A stretch of 64,000 nt of DNA from Acetatifactor aquisgranensis. Lineage in GTDB: Bacteria > Bacillota > Clostridia > Lachnospirales > Lachnospiraceae. The notes under the pieces are model-generated. The model searched no databases. It saw only the letters and a program-made list of their open reading frames with translations, and had not been told where the DNA came from. The stretch covers positions 186,001 through 250,000 of the forward strand of contig NZ_CALPDH010000003.1 in the NCBI RefSeq assembly GCF_943193215.1, written 5' to 3'. The translations under genes and the position numbers were made by a program. Below are positions 31,572 through 39,666 of this stretch, one piece after another (within the stretch, counting starts at the first letter, position 1; each line of letters starts with the position of its first letter).

Positions 31572-32319
31572 GGTATTACCGATTCTTTTTAACGGTGAGA
31601 TGGTACAAGCTATCCTGGAGGGCAGGAAAACGGTTACACGGCAGAAGATTGATATCGACACCGCAAATCAATTTGATGTGGAGCATGGAGGAAAGTCTGT
31701 TGTAGCTTATATCAACCAGGAAACAGGGGACAGTTACGACCCGAAAGAAATTTGCAGGTATCAGCCTGGAGATATCCTGTATGTCCGGGAGACGTTCTGC
31801 TTTTGCCCTTGCTGGGACTGCGGGCTGAGCATGGAGGATGGGGCGTGCGCAGAGAGCGAAGCCTATGGCAAAGTCTATAACGCCAAACGCGCGGAATGGG
31901 GATGCTGGTGCTATAGGGCATCCTGTGACGTTGGGGAGGAGCCGTCCGTGGACACATGGCATCCGTCCATCCACATGCCGAAAGAGATAGCCCGCATCTG
32001 GCTCAAAGTCACGGACGTAAGGGTAGAGCGGCTGCACAAAATGGAGATAGGCGATTACAAGGCGGAAGGGATTCTGCCAGTCAGGCCAGAAGGCCTGAAA
32101 GGCTCCGGCTGCGACTGTGCATGGAAAAACGATGGATGCGAAGACCGTCCATGCAGTAACCGGGATGCCTATAATAATATGTGCTATCAACATGTATTTA
32201 TTGATTTATGGGACAGTACTATAAAGTCCGCTGAACACGAGCTTTATGGCTGGCAGGCCAATCCCTGGGTATGGGTGATAGAGTTCGAGCGGTGCAGGAA
32301 GCCGGAGGTGGAAGAATGA
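31561..32319 (+). CDS. ASCH-like phage protein
   Basis: A 252-residue protein that opens LPILFNGEMVQAILEGRKTV and continues TRQKI, the usual start of phage proteins with an ASCH-type (RNA/nucleic-acid-binding, PUA-like) fold; the R-K-T-x-T-R motif is the family mark. A Cys-rich insertion (CFCPCWDCGLS, CWCYRASC and CDCAWKNDGCEDRPC) is added and may bind metal. GTG at 31561 or ATG at 31564 is the start, after AAGGAGG. The real substrate is unknown. Confidence 0.65.
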   Translation: MMSRVLPILFNGEMVQAILEGRKTVTRQKIDIDTANQFDVEHGGKSVVAYINQETGDSYDPKEICRYQPGDILYVRETFCFCPCWDCGLSMEDGACAESEAYGKVYNAKRAEWGCWCYRASCDVGEEPSVDTWHPSIHMPKEIARIWLKVTDVRVERLHKMEIGDYKAEGILPVRPEGLKGSGCDCAWKNDGCEDRPCSNRDAYNNMCYQHVFIDLWDSTIKSAEHELYGWQANPWVWVIEFERCRKPEVEE

Positions 32320-32681
32320 GGAGAAAGCTGAGTAAGGCAGAGCGGCAGCAGGTGTACAAGAAATGTGCTGGACATTGCGCATACTGTGGGTGCGGGCTGG
32401 AATATAAGGCCATGCAGGTAGACCACATGAAGCCGCTGCACATCGGAGGGTTAGATGCCATGTCGAACATGCTGCCTGCCTGTAGGAGCTGCAACCATTA
32501 TAAGGGCACCTTGGACGTGGAGGGATATAGGCGGTATCTTGCAGGGATATCACACAGGCTCATGAGGGACAGCATCCAATTCCGGACGGCCGTGAGGTTC
32601 GGGCTTGTACGGCATATGGGAGACGATGTGACATTCTATTTTGAGCGATGCGGAGAGGGAGAGCAGGAAAGCGAGGGATGA
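32316..32681 (+). CDS. HNH endonuclease
   Basis: A 121-residue HNH nuclease. CAYCGCGLEYKAMQVDHMKP holds the first zinc pair and the His of the HNH motif, and NMLPACRSCNHYKG the Asn and second zinc pair. Start at 32316 follows GGAGGTGGAAG and overlaps the previous stop. Could be a free-standing homing-type nuclease or take part in DNA processing; it is distant from terminase, so a packaging role is less likely. Confidence 0.85.
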   Translation: MRRKLSKAERQQVYKKCAGHCAYCGCGLEYKAMQVDHMKPLHIGGLDAMSNMLPACRSCNHYKGTLDVEGYRRYLAGISHRLMRDSIQFRTAVRFGLVRHMGDDVTFYFERCGEGEQESEG

Positions 32682-32682
32682 T

Positions 32683-33114
32683 ATGGCAATATTGAATTAC
32701 ACGACAACTGTGGACAGCTTCAAGACAGTATCGGAAATCGAATACATATTGATGAAACATAATGCGAAATCCATTATGAAGAATTACGATGGGGGAACCA
32801 TCACAGGACTTTCCTTTCTCATAGACACAGGGCTGCAGCAGGTTCCTGTCCGTCTGCCAGTAAAGGTGGATGAATGTCTGAGGGTGCTGAAGAAGGAGAA
32901 GAGGGAGAACCCCAGGAAACAGATTAAGGATACCATGGATCAGGCGGAACGGGTGGCATGGCGTATCCTGAAAGACTGGGTGGAAGCACAGATGGCATTG
33001 CTGGACATCGAGATGGTAAAGTTCGAAGAGATATTTCTGCCATATATTGAGACGGGCAATGGCAGGACAATCTATGAACAATTGGAGGAACAGAGATTTT
33101 TGCTTGAGAGCTGA
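32683..33114 (+). CDS. Unknown phage protein
   Basis: A 143-residue protein. The opening (ILNYTTTVDSFKTVSEIEYI) and GLSFLIDTGLQQVPVRLPVK followed by a Lys-rich helix and RVAWRILKDWVEAQMALLDI are a pattern often seen in phages of gut Clostridia, without assigned function. The start two bases after the HNH stop indicates coupled translation. Confidence 0.6.
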   Translation: MAILNYTTTVDSFKTVSEIEYILMKHNAKSIMKNYDGGTITGLSFLIDTGLQQVPVRLPVKVDECLRVLKKEKRENPRKQIKDTMDQAERVAWRILKDWVEAQMALLDIEMVKFEEIFLPYIETGNGRTIYEQLEEQRFLLES

Positions 33115-33156
33115 ACAGATAGTAAAAATAGGAGGTATCTAAGGAGATTTTTTCAT

Positions 33157-33537
33157 ATGGTAGAGTTATATGCAATCCACTTACGCACAGGGAGCGCCAT
33201 GCCGACTGGCGCATATGAAATCACCAGGAGGGGGAACAGGAGGCCGGTCACGAAGTTCTCGGAAGTCTATACGACTGATGCGGGAGAGCTTTCGCCAGAG
33301 CGATGGAGGATGGAACTGTCCAGAGCGATTGAGGCCGATAGAGAGTCGGATGTGCTGGAGGTAATCAAGGGGCATTGCAGAGAGCATTGTGCGTGGCTGC
33401 ACAAGGAATCTGACATTCTGGATTATGCCATGGAAATTTTGGCGAGCAGGTCGTTCCTATGCGGGAAGGAATGCTGGAAGGATGTAGCGGACAAGGTAAA
33501 GGATAAGTATTTCTTTTTTGCATTTAAGGAGGGATAA
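33157..33537 (+). CDS. Unknown phage protein
   Basis: A 126-residue protein starting MVELYAIHLRTGSAMP. GAYEITRRGNRRPVTKFSEV is followed by an acidic helical C-terminal half with two cysteines. Ribosome binding site AAGGAGAT lies 10 bases upstream. No family recognised. Confidence 0.5.
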   Translation: MVELYAIHLRTGSAMPTGAYEITRRGNRRPVTKFSEVYTTDAGELSPERWRMELSRAIEADRESDVLEVIKGHCREHCAWLHKESDILDYAMEILASRSFLCGKECWKDVADKVKDKYFFFAFKEG

Positions 33538-33539
33538 GA

Positions 33540-33764
33540 GTGGAAGCGAGGATATGGCCGAGAGGGCCAAAGGAAAAAGGTGGATATGCCATGATGCCCA
33601 TGAGAAAGAACATTCCAGTCGGCCGGGCTGGATGGGAACTTACACAATGCCCGGCATGTGGGTGTGAATGTTGGAAGACACCGCTTCTTTCGGTAGTGCT
33701 TCAGCAAGGAGCTGCTGCTCTATGTTCGGAATGTGCCCTGCGGAAAGGGGTAGAGGGCGGATGA
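33540..33764 (+). CDS. Small zinc-binding phage protein (GTG start)
   Basis: A 74-residue protein with CPACGCECWK and CSECALRKG, two Cys pairs for zinc. GTG at 33540 follows AAGGAGGG. Its stop overlaps the next start by 4 bases. Function unknown. Confidence 0.55.
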   Translation: MEARIWPRGPKEKGGYAMMPMRKNIPVGRAGWELTQCPACGCECWKTPLLSVVLQQGAAALCSECALRKGVEGG

Positions 33765-33970
33765 TGCGGTGCTCAATCTGTGGCAGGAGATTAAAGGACG
33801 CGAGGAGCAGGGAGCTTGGATATGGGCCGGTCTGCTATAAAAGGAAATTCGGAACCAACATGCATGCCAGCCGCAAAGCGGTCGAAGCACCCGTAGAGGA
33901 GAAGGACGACCAAGATTTGCCTGGGCAGATGTCCATGGATGACTATCTGCAGGTGCTGTCCAGACAATAG
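33761..33970 (+). CDS. DUF6011-like zinc protein
   Basis: A 69-residue protein opening MMRCSICGRRLKDARSRELG then YGPVCYKR, the zinc-binding pattern of DUF6011 (CxxCGRxLxDxxSxxxGxGPxC). The C-terminus contains GQMSMDDYL (Gln55), a weak version of the clamp-binding-like motif seen in four other phage proteins here. Start overlaps the upstream stop. Confidence 0.65.
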   Translation: MMRCSICGRRLKDARSRELGYGPVCYKRKFGTNMHASRKAVEAPVEEKDDQDLPGQMSMDDYLQVLSRQ

Positions 33971-34061
33971 GAAAAGGAGAGCGCTTTCGCAACCCTCCAA
34001 TGGACAGATAAGATTATATCATGATCCGGAAGGATTTTGAATAGGAAAAGGAGGGCCAAGC

Positions 34062-34802
34062 ATGGAAAAAGTGGATGTCGGAAAGATCATGGCACTGCGG
34101 AGCGCAGGATGGGGGACGGATAGGATTACAGACATGCATGTGGAGCGGGAGGTGGTGGAAAAGGCAGCCGCCAGCTGTGCGGACGATGCTGGGATGGAGC
34201 TGGTGGAAGAAGGGGCAGATGCAGGCGGCGTAGGCCTGGCCATAATCGCCCTCACTCCGGAACAGCTGAAGGAAATCTATGAAAAGGCCGCCGATATCGG
34301 GGCGAAGGAGGCCCTGAGGAAGCTCGAACAGGAGCGGAAGAGGGAACGTGTGGACAGGACCGACCGTCGGCTTCGGAACACGAAGCTGCTCCTGCGGAAC
34401 TACCATATGCTGAAGGAGCATGCGGAGAATTCCGTCTTCGGCCGGACGCAGATGGAGGAGTCCGCCCTGGACATCCTGGAGTCCATGATGTCGATGTACG
34501 ATGATGATGTGGTCGTGGAGAGCATAAGGCGCAGCGCCACCAGGACGGCGGTCATAGTGTCCCATATAGAGACCATGTTCGCGCTGTATGAGGCATATTG
34601 CGACAAATCCCCTAACAGGGAGGCCGATATGAGGAGGTATGAGGTCATGTGGGATATGTACATGGCAGAGGACATCCTGTCAGCGAAGGAGATTGCACAG
34701 AAGCATCACATATCGGTCAGGAGCGTCTATGGGGATTTAAAAGTGGCAACGGAAAGGCTCTCAGCACTCATTTTCGGGGTGGACGGACTGAAGGTACGTT
34801 AG
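34062..34802 (+). CDS. ArpU / sigma-like late-gene regulator
   Basis: A 246-residue protein placed last in the early operon, before a terminator and the cargo and late genes. The first ~30 residues (VGKIMALRSAGWGTDRITDM) hint at a short HTH. The C-terminal 100 residues have LRNYHMLKEHAENSVFGRTQ and AEDILSAKEIAQKHHISVRS, a helix-turn-helix resembling ArpU-type and sigma-region-4-like late regulators of Bacillota phages. It probably turns on the late operon. Start follows AAAAGGAGG. Confidence 0.65.
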   Translation: MEKVDVGKIMALRSAGWGTDRITDMHVEREVVEKAAASCADDAGMELVEEGADAGGVGLAIIALTPEQLKEIYEKAADIGAKEALRKLEQERKRERVDRTDRRLRNTKLLLRNYHMLKEHAENSVFGRTQMEESALDILESMMSMYDDDVVVESIRRSATRTAVIVSHIETMFALYEAYCDKSPNREADMRRYEVMWDMYMAEDILSAKEIAQKHHISVRSVYGDLKVATERLSALIFGVDGLKVR

Positions 34803-34827
34803 ATCCTCCATTTGCAAAAAGTTTTCC

Positions 34828-34860
34828 TTGACTTTGCACTATAGATGTGAGAGAATGATA
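34828..34860 (+). promoter_or_regulatory. Possible late/cargo promoter
   Basis: TTGACT (34828-34833) is followed by A+T-rich bases with candidate -10 elements (GAGAAT with 17-base spacing, or AATGAT with 20). The match is mediocre, as is common for activator-dependent late promoters. The terminator at 34889 lies only about 30 bases further on. Confidence 0.35.
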
Positions 34861-34888
34861 TCTGCAAAATTCTGAATCAAACGTTCGA

Positions 34889-34922
34889 GGAAGTCTGGAG
34901 ATGCTCCAGGCTTCCTTTTTTC
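34889..34922 (+). terminator. Strong rho-independent terminator after the early region
   Basis: GGAAGTCTGGAG (34889-34900) pairs with CTCCAGGCTTCC (34904-34915) except one position, around loop ATG, followed by TTTTTT. It separates the early operon from the cargo genes. It may also be an antitermination point. Confidence 0.85.
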
Positions 34923-35000
34923 ATGCAGATTTTCCGAGAAAGGGGGACTGAAAGAGGAAGGCATGAAAGGCTCCTCCAGAAGAGAAAGGAGGAATGCTAT

Positions 35001-36386
35001 ATGAATTATGCTTTGGCAGTGCTGTTGGCCTATGCAGCGGTGATGATAGGCTCAACGGCAATCATGACAAAAAGGGAGGATAGTGTCGAAGGGTTCTGTG
35101 TCGGGAACAGGGATGCCGGATGGGGGCTTTCGGCGCTGAGCATAGCGGCGACATGGATCTGGGCACCGGCCCTGTTCACGTCCACAGAGAACGCCTACAC
35201 GAAGGGCTTTGCAGGGCTCTTCTGGTTCCTGGTACCCAATGTCCTCTGCCTGGTCTTGTTCATTCCCTTTGCAAAGAGGATAAGGGAAGAGATGCCGGAG
35301 GGCATGACGCTGTCCGGCTACATGTATGGGAAATACCGCTCCAGGGCTGTGAGGAACGTCTATCTGTGCCAGCTGGGGGCGCTGTCGGCATTGTCCACCG
35401 GGGTGCAGCTGCTGGCAGGCAGCAAAATTTTGAGCATGCTTACCGGGATTCCGTTTGCCGCTATGACGGTGGTCATGGCAGTGATTGCGTTTTCCTATTC
35501 CCAGTTTTCCGGAATAAGGGCATCGATGCTGACGGATGCCATCCAGATGGCCTTCATGCTGGCCGCCAGCATCGGGTTCGCAGCTTTTGGCATGAAGAAT
35601 GGCGGAGGGCTGGAAACGCTGCTCACGGGTCTAGGAGGGTCCACAGGGGATGCAGGACACCTGTTTTCGGAGAAAGGCCTAGAGATATTCCTCGGTTTTG
35701 GACTGCCGACCACGATTGGGCTCATATCAGGGCCCTTCGGAGACCAATGCTTCTGGCAGAGGGCTTTCTGTGTCAGAAAGGAGGGAATCGGCAGGGCATT
35801 CCTGATAGGGGCGCTGCTGTTCGGCATCGTCCCGCTGTCCATGGGAATCATTGGGTTCATTGGAGCTGGCATGGGATATGCCGCGGAGGATGTAGGGATA
35901 ATCAATTTCGAGCTGATATGCGCTTTGTTCCCGTCATGGGCGATGATTCCATTTCTGGCCATGGTAATTTCAGGCCTGCTGTCCACTGTAGACAGCAACC
36001 TATGTGCGGCATCATCCCTTGCCACGGATATCTTTCAGGAAAAGACATTGGGAAAGACGAAGCTCTCCATGCTGTTCCTTCTGGCAGCCGGCATTGCCAT
36101 AGCGAATATCCCAGGGCTGACGGTGACGCACCTGTTCCTGATGTATGGGACGCTCAGGGCGTCCACGCTGCTGCCGACGGTTCTTACCCTCAAAGGAGTA
36201 AGGCTGGCACCGCAGGGCATAGTGGCAGGAGTCATCTCTGCCATGCTGATTGGCCTGCCAGTGTTCGGATACGGGAATATAAAAGGGATTGCCATTTATA
36301 AAACGGTAGGCAGTCTCCTGACAGCCATCCTCTCGGGAACCGTGGCCCTTGCATTGAGCAGGAAGCGGGAGGTGGATTATGGATAA
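35001..36386 (+). CDS. Sodium:solute symporter family transporter (prophage cargo)
   Basis: A 461-residue integral membrane protein with about 12-13 hydrophobic segments. GNRDAGWGLSALSIAATWIW and the segments LSGYMYGKYRS, FSYSQFSGIRASMLTDAIQM and SGLLSTVDSNLCAASSLATD follow the SSS (LeuT-fold) Na+-coupled symporter pattern. The substrate (urea, amino acid, vitamin or nucleobase) cannot be told. AAAGGAGG before 35001 supports this start over 34923. It overlaps the first PAPS-reductase-family gene by 8 bases, so the two are coupled. A complete metabolite transporter between a phage late regulator and terminase is unusual; import of a precursor used by the next genes is a hypothesis. Confidence 0.85.
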   Translation: MNYALAVLLAYAAVMIGSTAIMTKREDSVEGFCVGNRDAGWGLSALSIAATWIWAPALFTSTENAYTKGFAGLFWFLVPNVLCLVLFIPFAKRIREEMPEGMTLSGYMYGKYRSRAVRNVYLCQLGALSALSTGVQLLAGSKILSMLTGIPFAAMTVVMAVIAFSYSQFSGIRASMLTDAIQMAFMLAASIGFAAFGMKNGGGLETLLTGLGGSTGDAGHLFSEKGLEIFLGFGLPTTIGLISGPFGDQCFWQRAFCVRKEGIGRAFLIGALLFGIVPLSMGIIGFIGAGMGYAAEDVGIINFELICALFPSWAMIPFLAMVISGLLSTVDSNLCAASSLATDIFQEKTLGKTKLSMLFLLAAGIAIANIPGLTVTHLFLMYGTLRASTLLPTVLTLKGVRLAPQGIVAGVISAMLIGLPVFGYGNIKGIAIYKTVGSLLTAILSGTVALALSRKREVDYG

Positions 36387-37164
36387 CATGCTTGGAAGAA
36401 AGCAGCGGATTAAAAACTCAGACTGGATTGAGGCGCTGGAGAGGATTGAACAGGCAGTGAGCCGGAAAGAGCTGGAGCGGCTTGTGGACAAGACGGTGAA
36501 GGAGATTAAAAAGAAGACCAAAGGAAAGAAGGCCGCATACGCATGGAGCGGAGGAAAGGATTCCCTGGTTCTGGGGGAAATCTGCCGTATGGCGGGGATA
36601 GCCTCCTGTGTGCTCGTTATCTGCAATTTGGAGTACAAAGCGTTTATAGAATGGGTGGATGCTCATAAGCCTCCGGAATTGTCCATAATCAACACAGGAC
36701 AGGACATGAAATGGTTGGCCGCCCATCCGCAGATGCTTTTCCCACAGGACAGCAAATATGCGTCTATGTGGTTCCAGATCGTTCAGCATAGAGGGCAGGC
36801 GAAATATTACAAAGAGAACCAGCTGGATATGATGCTTTTGGGACGCCGGCGGGCAGATGGGAACTATGTGGGAAGGGGAGACAATATCTATACCAACAAT
36901 CAGGGCGTGACGAGATACAGCCCGCTCTCCGACTGGACACATGAACAGATGCTGGCATATATCCATTATCACAATCTGGAGATGCCGCCGATCTATGACT
37001 GGAAAAATGGGTATCTCTGCGGCACGCATCCATGGCCGGCAAGGCAGTGGACCGGAAGCGTGGAAAATGCCTGGGCAGAGATCTATGAGATAGACGGCTC
37101 TATCGTAACGGAGGCGGCAGAACATATACAGAGCGCAAAAGACTTTCTGGATAGTCTGAAATAA
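36379..37164 (+). CDS. PAPS-reductase-family PP-loop protein, first copy
   Basis: A 261-residue protein of the phosphoadenosine-phosphosulfate reductase / adenine-nucleotide alpha-hydrolase family. AYAWSGGKDSLVLGEICRMA contains the PP-loop SGGKDS that binds ATP or an adenylated substrate. LLGRRRADG and YSPLSDWTHEQMLAYIHYH match later family motifs. The CxxC/ECGLH redox motif of true PAPS reductases is not evident, so it is more like DndC/IbrA-type proteins that activate other substrates. It is coupled to the symporter and followed by a ParB-like gene. Confidence 0.8.
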   Translation: MDNMLGRKQRIKNSDWIEALERIEQAVSRKELERLVDKTVKEIKKKTKGKKAAYAWSGGKDSLVLGEICRMAGIASCVLVICNLEYKAFIEWVDAHKPPELSIINTGQDMKWLAAHPQMLFPQDSKYASMWFQIVQHRGQAKYYKENQLDMMLLGRRRADGNYVGRGDNIYTNNQGVTRYSPLSDWTHEQMLAYIHYHNLEMPPIYDWKNGYLCGTHPWPARQWTGSVENAWAEIYEIDGSIVTEAAEHIQSAKDFLDSLK

Positions 37165-37175
37165 AATGTTTTCAC

Positions 37176-37219
37176 TTGACAGCACTTGCAGGCAAATGTC
37201 CGCAATGGCTGTCAATTTT
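37176..37219 (+). repeat. Inverted repeat between the first PAPS-reductase-like and ParB-like genes
   Basis: TTGACAG (37176-37182) and CTGTCAA (37209-37215) are exact inverted repeats 26 bases apart, followed by TTTTG. Could be a weak terminator or an operator; TTGACA also fits a -35 but no matching -10 was found. Confidence 0.4.
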
Positions 37220-37289
37220 GCTATTTGCAGATGGCATATAGATCATGCGTTGCAGACGCTCCTACCAAATCAGTTTGGAGGATGCGGAC

Positions 37290-37916
37290 ATGAAAGTGGT
37301 AAAAATGAAATTGGCTGATCTGGTAAAGCCTGAGAAGAATGTCAGGATCCATACAGAGCAGCAGATCAAAGAATTTCGCCGGAGCGTGGAAATGTTCGGG
37401 CAGATCAGGCCGATTGTCGTGGATGAAAAGAATATCATTCTGGCAGGGAACGGCCTGTATGATACCCTCGTTGCGATGGGGAAGGACACAGCAGACGTGT
37501 ACCGGTATGACAAACTCACTGAAAATCAGAAAAAGAAGCTGATGATCGCCGACAATAAGATTTTCAGCCTGGGGATTGAGAACCTGGAGACGTTGAACAG
37601 CTTTTTGGAGGACCTGCAGGGCGATCTGGATATTCCCGGATTTGATGAAGAAATACTGAAACAGATGGTATCAGAGGCTGAGGATATTACAAGCAAGCTT
37701 TCTGAATATGGAACCCTTGATGAAGATGAGATCCGGAGCATTAAGGAAGCGGCAGAGAAAAGGGACCAGCAGATGCAGGCCAGCCAGGGAGAGCAGCAGG
37801 CAGAACAGGCTCCGGCCGCAGTAGTGCAGCAGGAGCCAACGGCAGACAATGAAGATCCCACCGAGATAAGAAAATTTGTTATCTGCCCGAAATGTGGAGA
37901 AAAGATATGGCTATAA
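37290..37916 (+). CDS. ParB-like domain protein with C-terminal zinc knuckle, first copy
   Basis: A 208-residue protein. Residues 1-95 form a ParB/Srx-like domain (MKLADLVKPEKNVRIHTEQQ, then FGQIRPIVVDEKNIILAGNG and YDTLVAMG), followed by a helical part, a Gln/Ala-rich linker (about 165-190) and a terminal CPKCGEKIWL zinc knuckle. In phage settings this domain occurs in nucleotide-using enzymes as well as in partition proteins; no ParA is present here, so partition is unlikely. GGAGG before 37290 supports the start. It overlaps the next gene by 10 bases. Confidence 0.75.
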   Translation: MKVVKMKLADLVKPEKNVRIHTEQQIKEFRRSVEMFGQIRPIVVDEKNIILAGNGLYDTLVAMGKDTADVYRYDKLTENQKKKLMIADNKIFSLGIENLETLNSFLEDLQGDLDIPGFDEEILKQMVSEAEDITSKLSEYGTLDEDEIRSIKEAAEKRDQQMQASQGEQQAEQAPAAVVQQEPTADNEDPTEIRKFVICPKCGEKIWL

Positions 37917-39055
37917 AAAGATGCCCGGCCAGCATCGATGTGGTGGAAGCTGCAAAAATCAGGATTCGGAATGTTTTCCGAAATGGTCTCCCGGTTTATA
38001 TGTCTTTCAGCGGTGGGAAAGACAGCCTTTGTATGTCGCAGCTGGTGATGAACCTGATACAGATGGGCGAAATCAACCCGGCGCAGCTCATTGTGCAATT
38101 CATTGATGAAGAAGCTATTTTCCCGTGCATGGAGGAAAAGGTACGGGAATGGCGAAAAAAATTTATGTTAGTTGGAGCAAAGTTTGAGTGGTTCTGCCTT
38201 GAGGTGAAACACTACAACTGCTTTAATGAACTGTCCAACGATGAAACCTTTATCTGCTGGGACAGATATAAAAAGGATGTATGGGTAAGGCAGCCCCCAT
38301 CATTCGCAATCCGGGATCATCCGCTCTTGCGGCCCCGCATAGATGCGTATCAGGATTTCCTGCCGCGACTATGCACAGCGGGGATTACCATAACCGGAAT
38401 CCGTACGGCGGAATCCGTACAGCGCCTGCAAAATATCGCAGTAATGTTGAGAGCCGGAAAGTCCATGACGAATAAGCACCAGGTATTCCCAATCTATGAC
38501 TGGACCAACAATGATGTATGGCTCTATCTACTGCGGGAAAAAGTGGATATTCCGGAGATATACCTGTTTTTGTGGCAGTCCGGGACAAAGAAGGGCCAGC
38601 TGAGGGTATCGCAGTTTTTCTCCATCGACACGGCCAAGAGCCTTGTGAAAATGAATGAGTATTATCCGGATCTGATGGAGCGGATCATCCGTAGGGAACC
38701 AAACGCTTATCTCGCTGCCCTCTATTGGGACAGTGAGATGTTCGGGAGAAATACCACAGCCAGAAAGCAGAATGAAAAGGGAAGTGCTGAAAAGGATTAC
38801 AAAGCGGCACTTTTGGAGCTGTTCTCTGATATGGATGGCAATTTCCGGACGGAGCACAAGCGATATGTGGCAAATCGGTACCGCAACTTTTTTATGAGCG
38901 TCTCTGCTATTGCGGACAATAAGGATTGCAAGGCAATTTACGAAGGGCTTATATCGGGCGATCCGAAGCTACGTTCGTTCCGGGCGCTATACCAGAGGAT
39001 TTACGGGAAATACATTACAGAAGCTAAGAAAAAGGAGGGGCTGCCGAATGGATAA
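37907..39055 (+). CDS. IbrA-like PAPS-reductase-family protein, second copy
   Basis: A 382-residue protein of the phosphoadenosine phosphosulfate sulfurtransferase type (IbrA/DUF3440-like). VYMSFSGGKDSLCMSQLVMN has the PP-loop, followed by LIVQFIDEEAIFPCMEEKVR and GIRTAESVQRLQNIAV (the TGxRxxES family motif) and FPIYDWTNNDVWLYL. Much longer than the first copy. Its last 8 bases overlap the following ParB-like gene, the same order as the ibrA-ibrB pair of E. coli. Reaction unknown; family members use ATP to adenylate a substrate, sometimes for sulfur transfer. Confidence 0.82.
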   Translation: MAIKRCPASIDVVEAAKIRIRNVFRNGLPVYMSFSGGKDSLCMSQLVMNLIQMGEINPAQLIVQFIDEEAIFPCMEEKVREWRKKFMLVGAKFEWFCLEVKHYNCFNELSNDETFICWDRYKKDVWVRQPPSFAIRDHPLLRPRIDAYQDFLPRLCTAGITITGIRTAESVQRLQNIAVMLRAGKSMTNKHQVFPIYDWTNNDVWLYLLREKVDIPEIYLFLWQSGTKKGQLRVSQFFSIDTAKSLVKMNEYYPDLMERIIRREPNAYLAALYWDSEMFGRNTTARKQNEKGSAEKDYKAALLELFSDMDGNFRTEHKRYVANRYRNFFMSVSAIADNKDCKAIYEGLISGDPKLRSFRALYQRIYGKYITEAKKKEGLPNG

Positions 39056-39569
39056 TAAGATTGCTGGTCCTCTGTCAACGCTCCGATGGGTAGACAGGGG
39101 GAATGTGAAACCGAATGACTACAACCCAAACAAAGTATCAAAACAGAACCTGGAACTGCTGAAGCAATCTATACTTGCCAATGGCTGGACCCTGCCGATT
39201 GTGGTAAGACCGGATTTTACGATTATTGACGGATTCCACAGATGGACGGTTGCCGGGGAAGAGCCTCTGGTTTCCATGCTGGACGGGAAAGTGCCGGTGG
39301 TAATTGTGGATCATAAGGATAAGGCAGGGAATATCTATGGAACTGTTACCCATAACCGGGCGAGAGGTACGCATCTGCTGGGGCCCATGAAAGCAATTGT
39401 TAAGGAGTTGATGGCAGAGGGGAAATCCGTGGAAGAGATTGGAAAGCAGCTGGGAATGAGGCCGGAGGAAATTTTCCGGCTTTCAGAGTTTTCCAAAGAA
39501 GACTTTCTGAAAATGATGATCAAGACGGATCAGGGGTTCTCGAAAGCGGAGTTTATAACGAAGATTTAA
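39048..39569 (+). CDS. IbrB-like ParB-domain protein, second copy
   Basis: A 173-residue ParB/Srx-like protein. VKPNDYNPNKVSKQNLELLK, GWTLPIVVRPDFTIIDGFHR and WTVAGEEPL follow the ParB-like nucleotide-binding core; DGFHRW carries the conserved GxxR-type motif. The C-terminus has a helix-turn-helix-like stretch (GKSVEEIGKQLGMRPEEIFR). Start at 39048 follows AAGGAGG and lies inside the IbrA-like gene end. This and the first ParB-like gene differ in sequence and tail, so they are not a recent duplication. Confidence 0.78.
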   Translation: MDNKIAGPLSTLRWVDRGNVKPNDYNPNKVSKQNLELLKQSILANGWTLPIVVRPDFTIIDGFHRWTVAGEEPLVSMLDGKVPVVIVDHKDKAGNIYGTVTHNRARGTHLLGPMKAIVKELMAEGKSVEEIGKQLGMRPEEIFRLSEFSKEDFLKMMIKTDQGFSKAEFITKI

Positions 39570-39604
39570 TGTTAAATCAATTGGTATCCGTATGACGCAA
39601 CAAC

Positions 39605-39634
39605 GAGGGAGTGCATTGCCTCCCTCTGTTTTTA
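39605..39634 (+). terminator. Rho-independent terminator ending the cargo operon
   Basis: GAGGGAG (39605-39611) pairs with CTCCCTC (39620-39626), loop of 8, then TGTTTTTAT. Separates the symporter/PAPS/ParB block from terminase. Confidence 0.8.
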
Positions 39635-39666
39635 TGAAAACAAAACAAATAGCGAGGTGGTGATGA

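Noticed and set aside
37290..39569. Plasmid-type ParA/ParB partition system
   Set aside because: No ParA ATPase or clear parS sites; the ParB-like proteins pair with PAPS-reductase-like genes as in ibrAB.
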